This document shows, piece after piece, positions 62,501 to 64,000 of a DNA stretch of 64,000 nucleotides (position 1 is the stretch's first letter; each line of letters starts with the position of its first letter). A model generated the notes under the pieces. That model did no database searches, was not told the origin of the DNA, and was given only the letters and a program-made list of their open reading frames with translations. Source of the stretch: Liolophura sinensis (taxonomy: Eukaryota; Mollusca; Polyplacophora; Chitonida; Chitonidae); the NCBI RefSeq assembly GCF_032854445.1, contig NC_088300.1, positions 45,174,984 through 45,238,983 of the forward strand, read 5' to 3'. A program made the translations under genes and the position numbers.

Positions 62501-63062
62501 CGATGTTTAAGTCTGGAGGTTTGTCAGGCAGATACCTGTCACAGTGCGGTGGTTTACTCAAGTTTGACTCTCACATGAACCTTTACGATAACCAGGATTT
62601 AAGTGAACAAGTCTTCTATACAGGAATAAATTCATAAACTCAGACTTATCTTTTAAATCATTCATGTACCTGTAATTACTTATTCCTTTATTGCATCCTT
62701 AAGATAATCAGCCTTAAGATTTATTATTACTGTTATAATCCCTTCCGTTAATATGTAATACTTTGACAAACGTTTCCACCCAAGGACATGGGTCTTTGCA
62801 TATACTTACCCACACATAAATATTGATATAGGCGATATAGACCTCAGAGAGATTAACATTAATTTTGGTAATTCAAGGAAAGAAGATGATCTTTGAAAGG
62901 TTGAGATAAACCTATTATAACATTTTGTTGAAATAATTTTTGTGCCTACTTTGGACATTTTATAATTGTTACAGAATATAAAAACTTACAAAGCGCTTGT
63001 ATTTACCTTTGTATTCAATATTTTTTCATTAATCAACAAATTTAGACTTATTTGCTTACCTA
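62500..63062. other. AT-rich spacer
   Basis: No feature seen apart from GATACCTGTCACAGTGCGGT near 62530, which resembles a scrap of a dispersed repeat. Confidence 0.5.
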
Positions 63063-63253
63063 TTTAGTTATTTATTTATTGAAGTTTTGAACATTTCACG
63101 TACAACGGCCGCCAGCGTTAAGGCGGGAATAAACTGGGAAGAGCCTTAGGAAAACCCACGACCATCCACAGGTCGCTGGAAGAAATTTCCACATACGACC
63201 AGAGAGAAAACTAGCATGTGATGGACTTGAACTCACAGCAATCGCACTCGCAA
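63063..63253 (-). mobile_element. SINE family A, diverged copy
   Basis: Plus-strand reading: TTTATTTATTGAAG, GAACATTTCACGTACAACGG, CCACGACCATCCACAGGTCG and ACTTGAACTCACAGCAATCG. The tail has lost TGGTGTTTTACG. Confidence 0.75.
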
Positions 63254-63344
63254 GTTGACTTGTAGGATTTGTATATAAAATATGTTGGTTGCGTAACGGT
63301 TAATAAATATTTTCATCAAATAAACTGACATCAACCTACACGGA

Positions 63345-64000
63345 ATCGTCAGTCATTCAATAGTCGTTTCTTAGTGTTGTCCAACAATGTTCAATAGTCG
63401 TTTGTTAATCTTGTCCAGCTATGTTCAAATAGTCGTTTATTACTTTTGTCCAGCAATGTTCAATGGTCGTTTGTTAATCCTCTCCAGCGATGTTCAATAG
63501 TCGTTTGTTACTTTTGTCCAACAATATTCCATAATCGCTTGTTAGTGTTGTCCATCAATATTCAATAGTCGTTTGTTAATCTTGTTCAATAATGTTCAAT
63601 ATCTGTTTGTTAATCTTGTCCAGCAATGTGCAATAGTCGTTTGTTACTCTTGTCCAGCAATATTCCATAATCGCTTGTTAGTGTTTTCATGCAATGTTCA
63701 ATAGTCTTGTGTTAATCTTGTCCAGCAATGTTCAATAGTCGTTAGTTATTCTTGTCCAGCAGTATTCCATAATCGCTTGTTAATGTTGTCCAGCAATGCT
63801 CAATAGTCGTTTGTTAATCTTGTCCAGATATGTTCAATAGTCGTTTGATAATCTTGTCCAGCAATGTTCTACAGTCGTTTGTTAATCTTGTGCAGATATG
63901 TTCAATAGTCGTTTGATAATCTTGTCCAACAATATTCTATAGTCGTTTGTTAATCTTGTCCAACAATGTTCAATAGTTGTTTGTTAATTTTGTCCAGCAA
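63345..64000. repeat. 34-bp minisatellite running off the window end
   Basis: Unit CAATGTTCAATAGTCGTTTG, TTAATCTTGTCCAG, about 19 copies to the end. A second type, TATTCCATAATCGCTTGTTA, recurs every few units near 63525, 63660 and 63765, so multi-unit blocks were copied. Confidence 0.9.

Overview
The window is animal nuclear DNA: spliced genes with GT-AG introns, short exons in long AT-rich introns, many tandem repeats, tRNA-derived SINEs, small TA-flanked MITEs and a decayed LINE. The gene sequences and the SINE type (tRNA-like head, 3' tail ending near GGCGTAAAACACC plus AATA repeats) suggest a lophotrochozoan, most likely a mollusc. That assignment is an inference from memory of similar sequences, not a search result.

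Layout. (1) 1.4-14.6 kb, plus strand: the 3' part of a TP53I11 (p53-inducible protein 11) homologue, with five constant-path exons and a second, mutually incompatible version of the last membrane-segment exon at 11809. Candidate 3' UTR or downstream sequence, rich in satellites, follows to about 19 kb. (2) 19-28 kb: no coding gene recognised; SINEs, three related MITEs, G/C-rich tracts, and a possible minus-strand TATA promoter with a first exon. (3) 28.1-34.7 kb, plus strand: a single-coding-exon secreted peptide precursor of 176 residues (33575-34105) with a signal peptide, dibasic sites and an amidation site, probably joined to a noncoding first exon near 28.2 kb. Its presumed intron holds a 12-copy, ~121-124 bp satellite. 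(4) 34.7-40.8 kb: SINEs with clean target-site duplications and a decayed non-LTR reverse transcriptase remnant. (5) 40.8-58.4 kb, minus strand: a complete CTR9 gene (Paf1 complex TPR subunit), rebuilt here as 23 coding exons, 3681 nt, 1226 residues, in frame throughout. (6) 58.4-64 kb: CTR9 promoter side, a further MITE and three minisatellites, one running off the window end.

TP53I11 (plus) and CTR9 (minus) point towards each other with the peptide gene between them. Nothing indicates that the three genes work together: CTR9 is a general transcription-elongation factor, TP53I11 a membrane protein, and the third a candidate hormone or neuropeptide precursor.

The most notable signal is the repeated placement of minisatellites directly on splice sites. 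In TP53I11 exon 8977-9084 the arrays on both sides contain copies of the acceptor and donor sequence themselves; in CTR9 the acceptors of exons 14, 17 and 18 and the donor of exon 20 abut arrays in the same way. Other points of interest are the duplicated last membrane exon of TP53I11, the RS-repeat tail of CTR9, a higher-order satellite at 16.9-18.2 kb and the unassigned peptide precursor. I found no bacterial-type system, CRISPR array, or intact transposon coding region.
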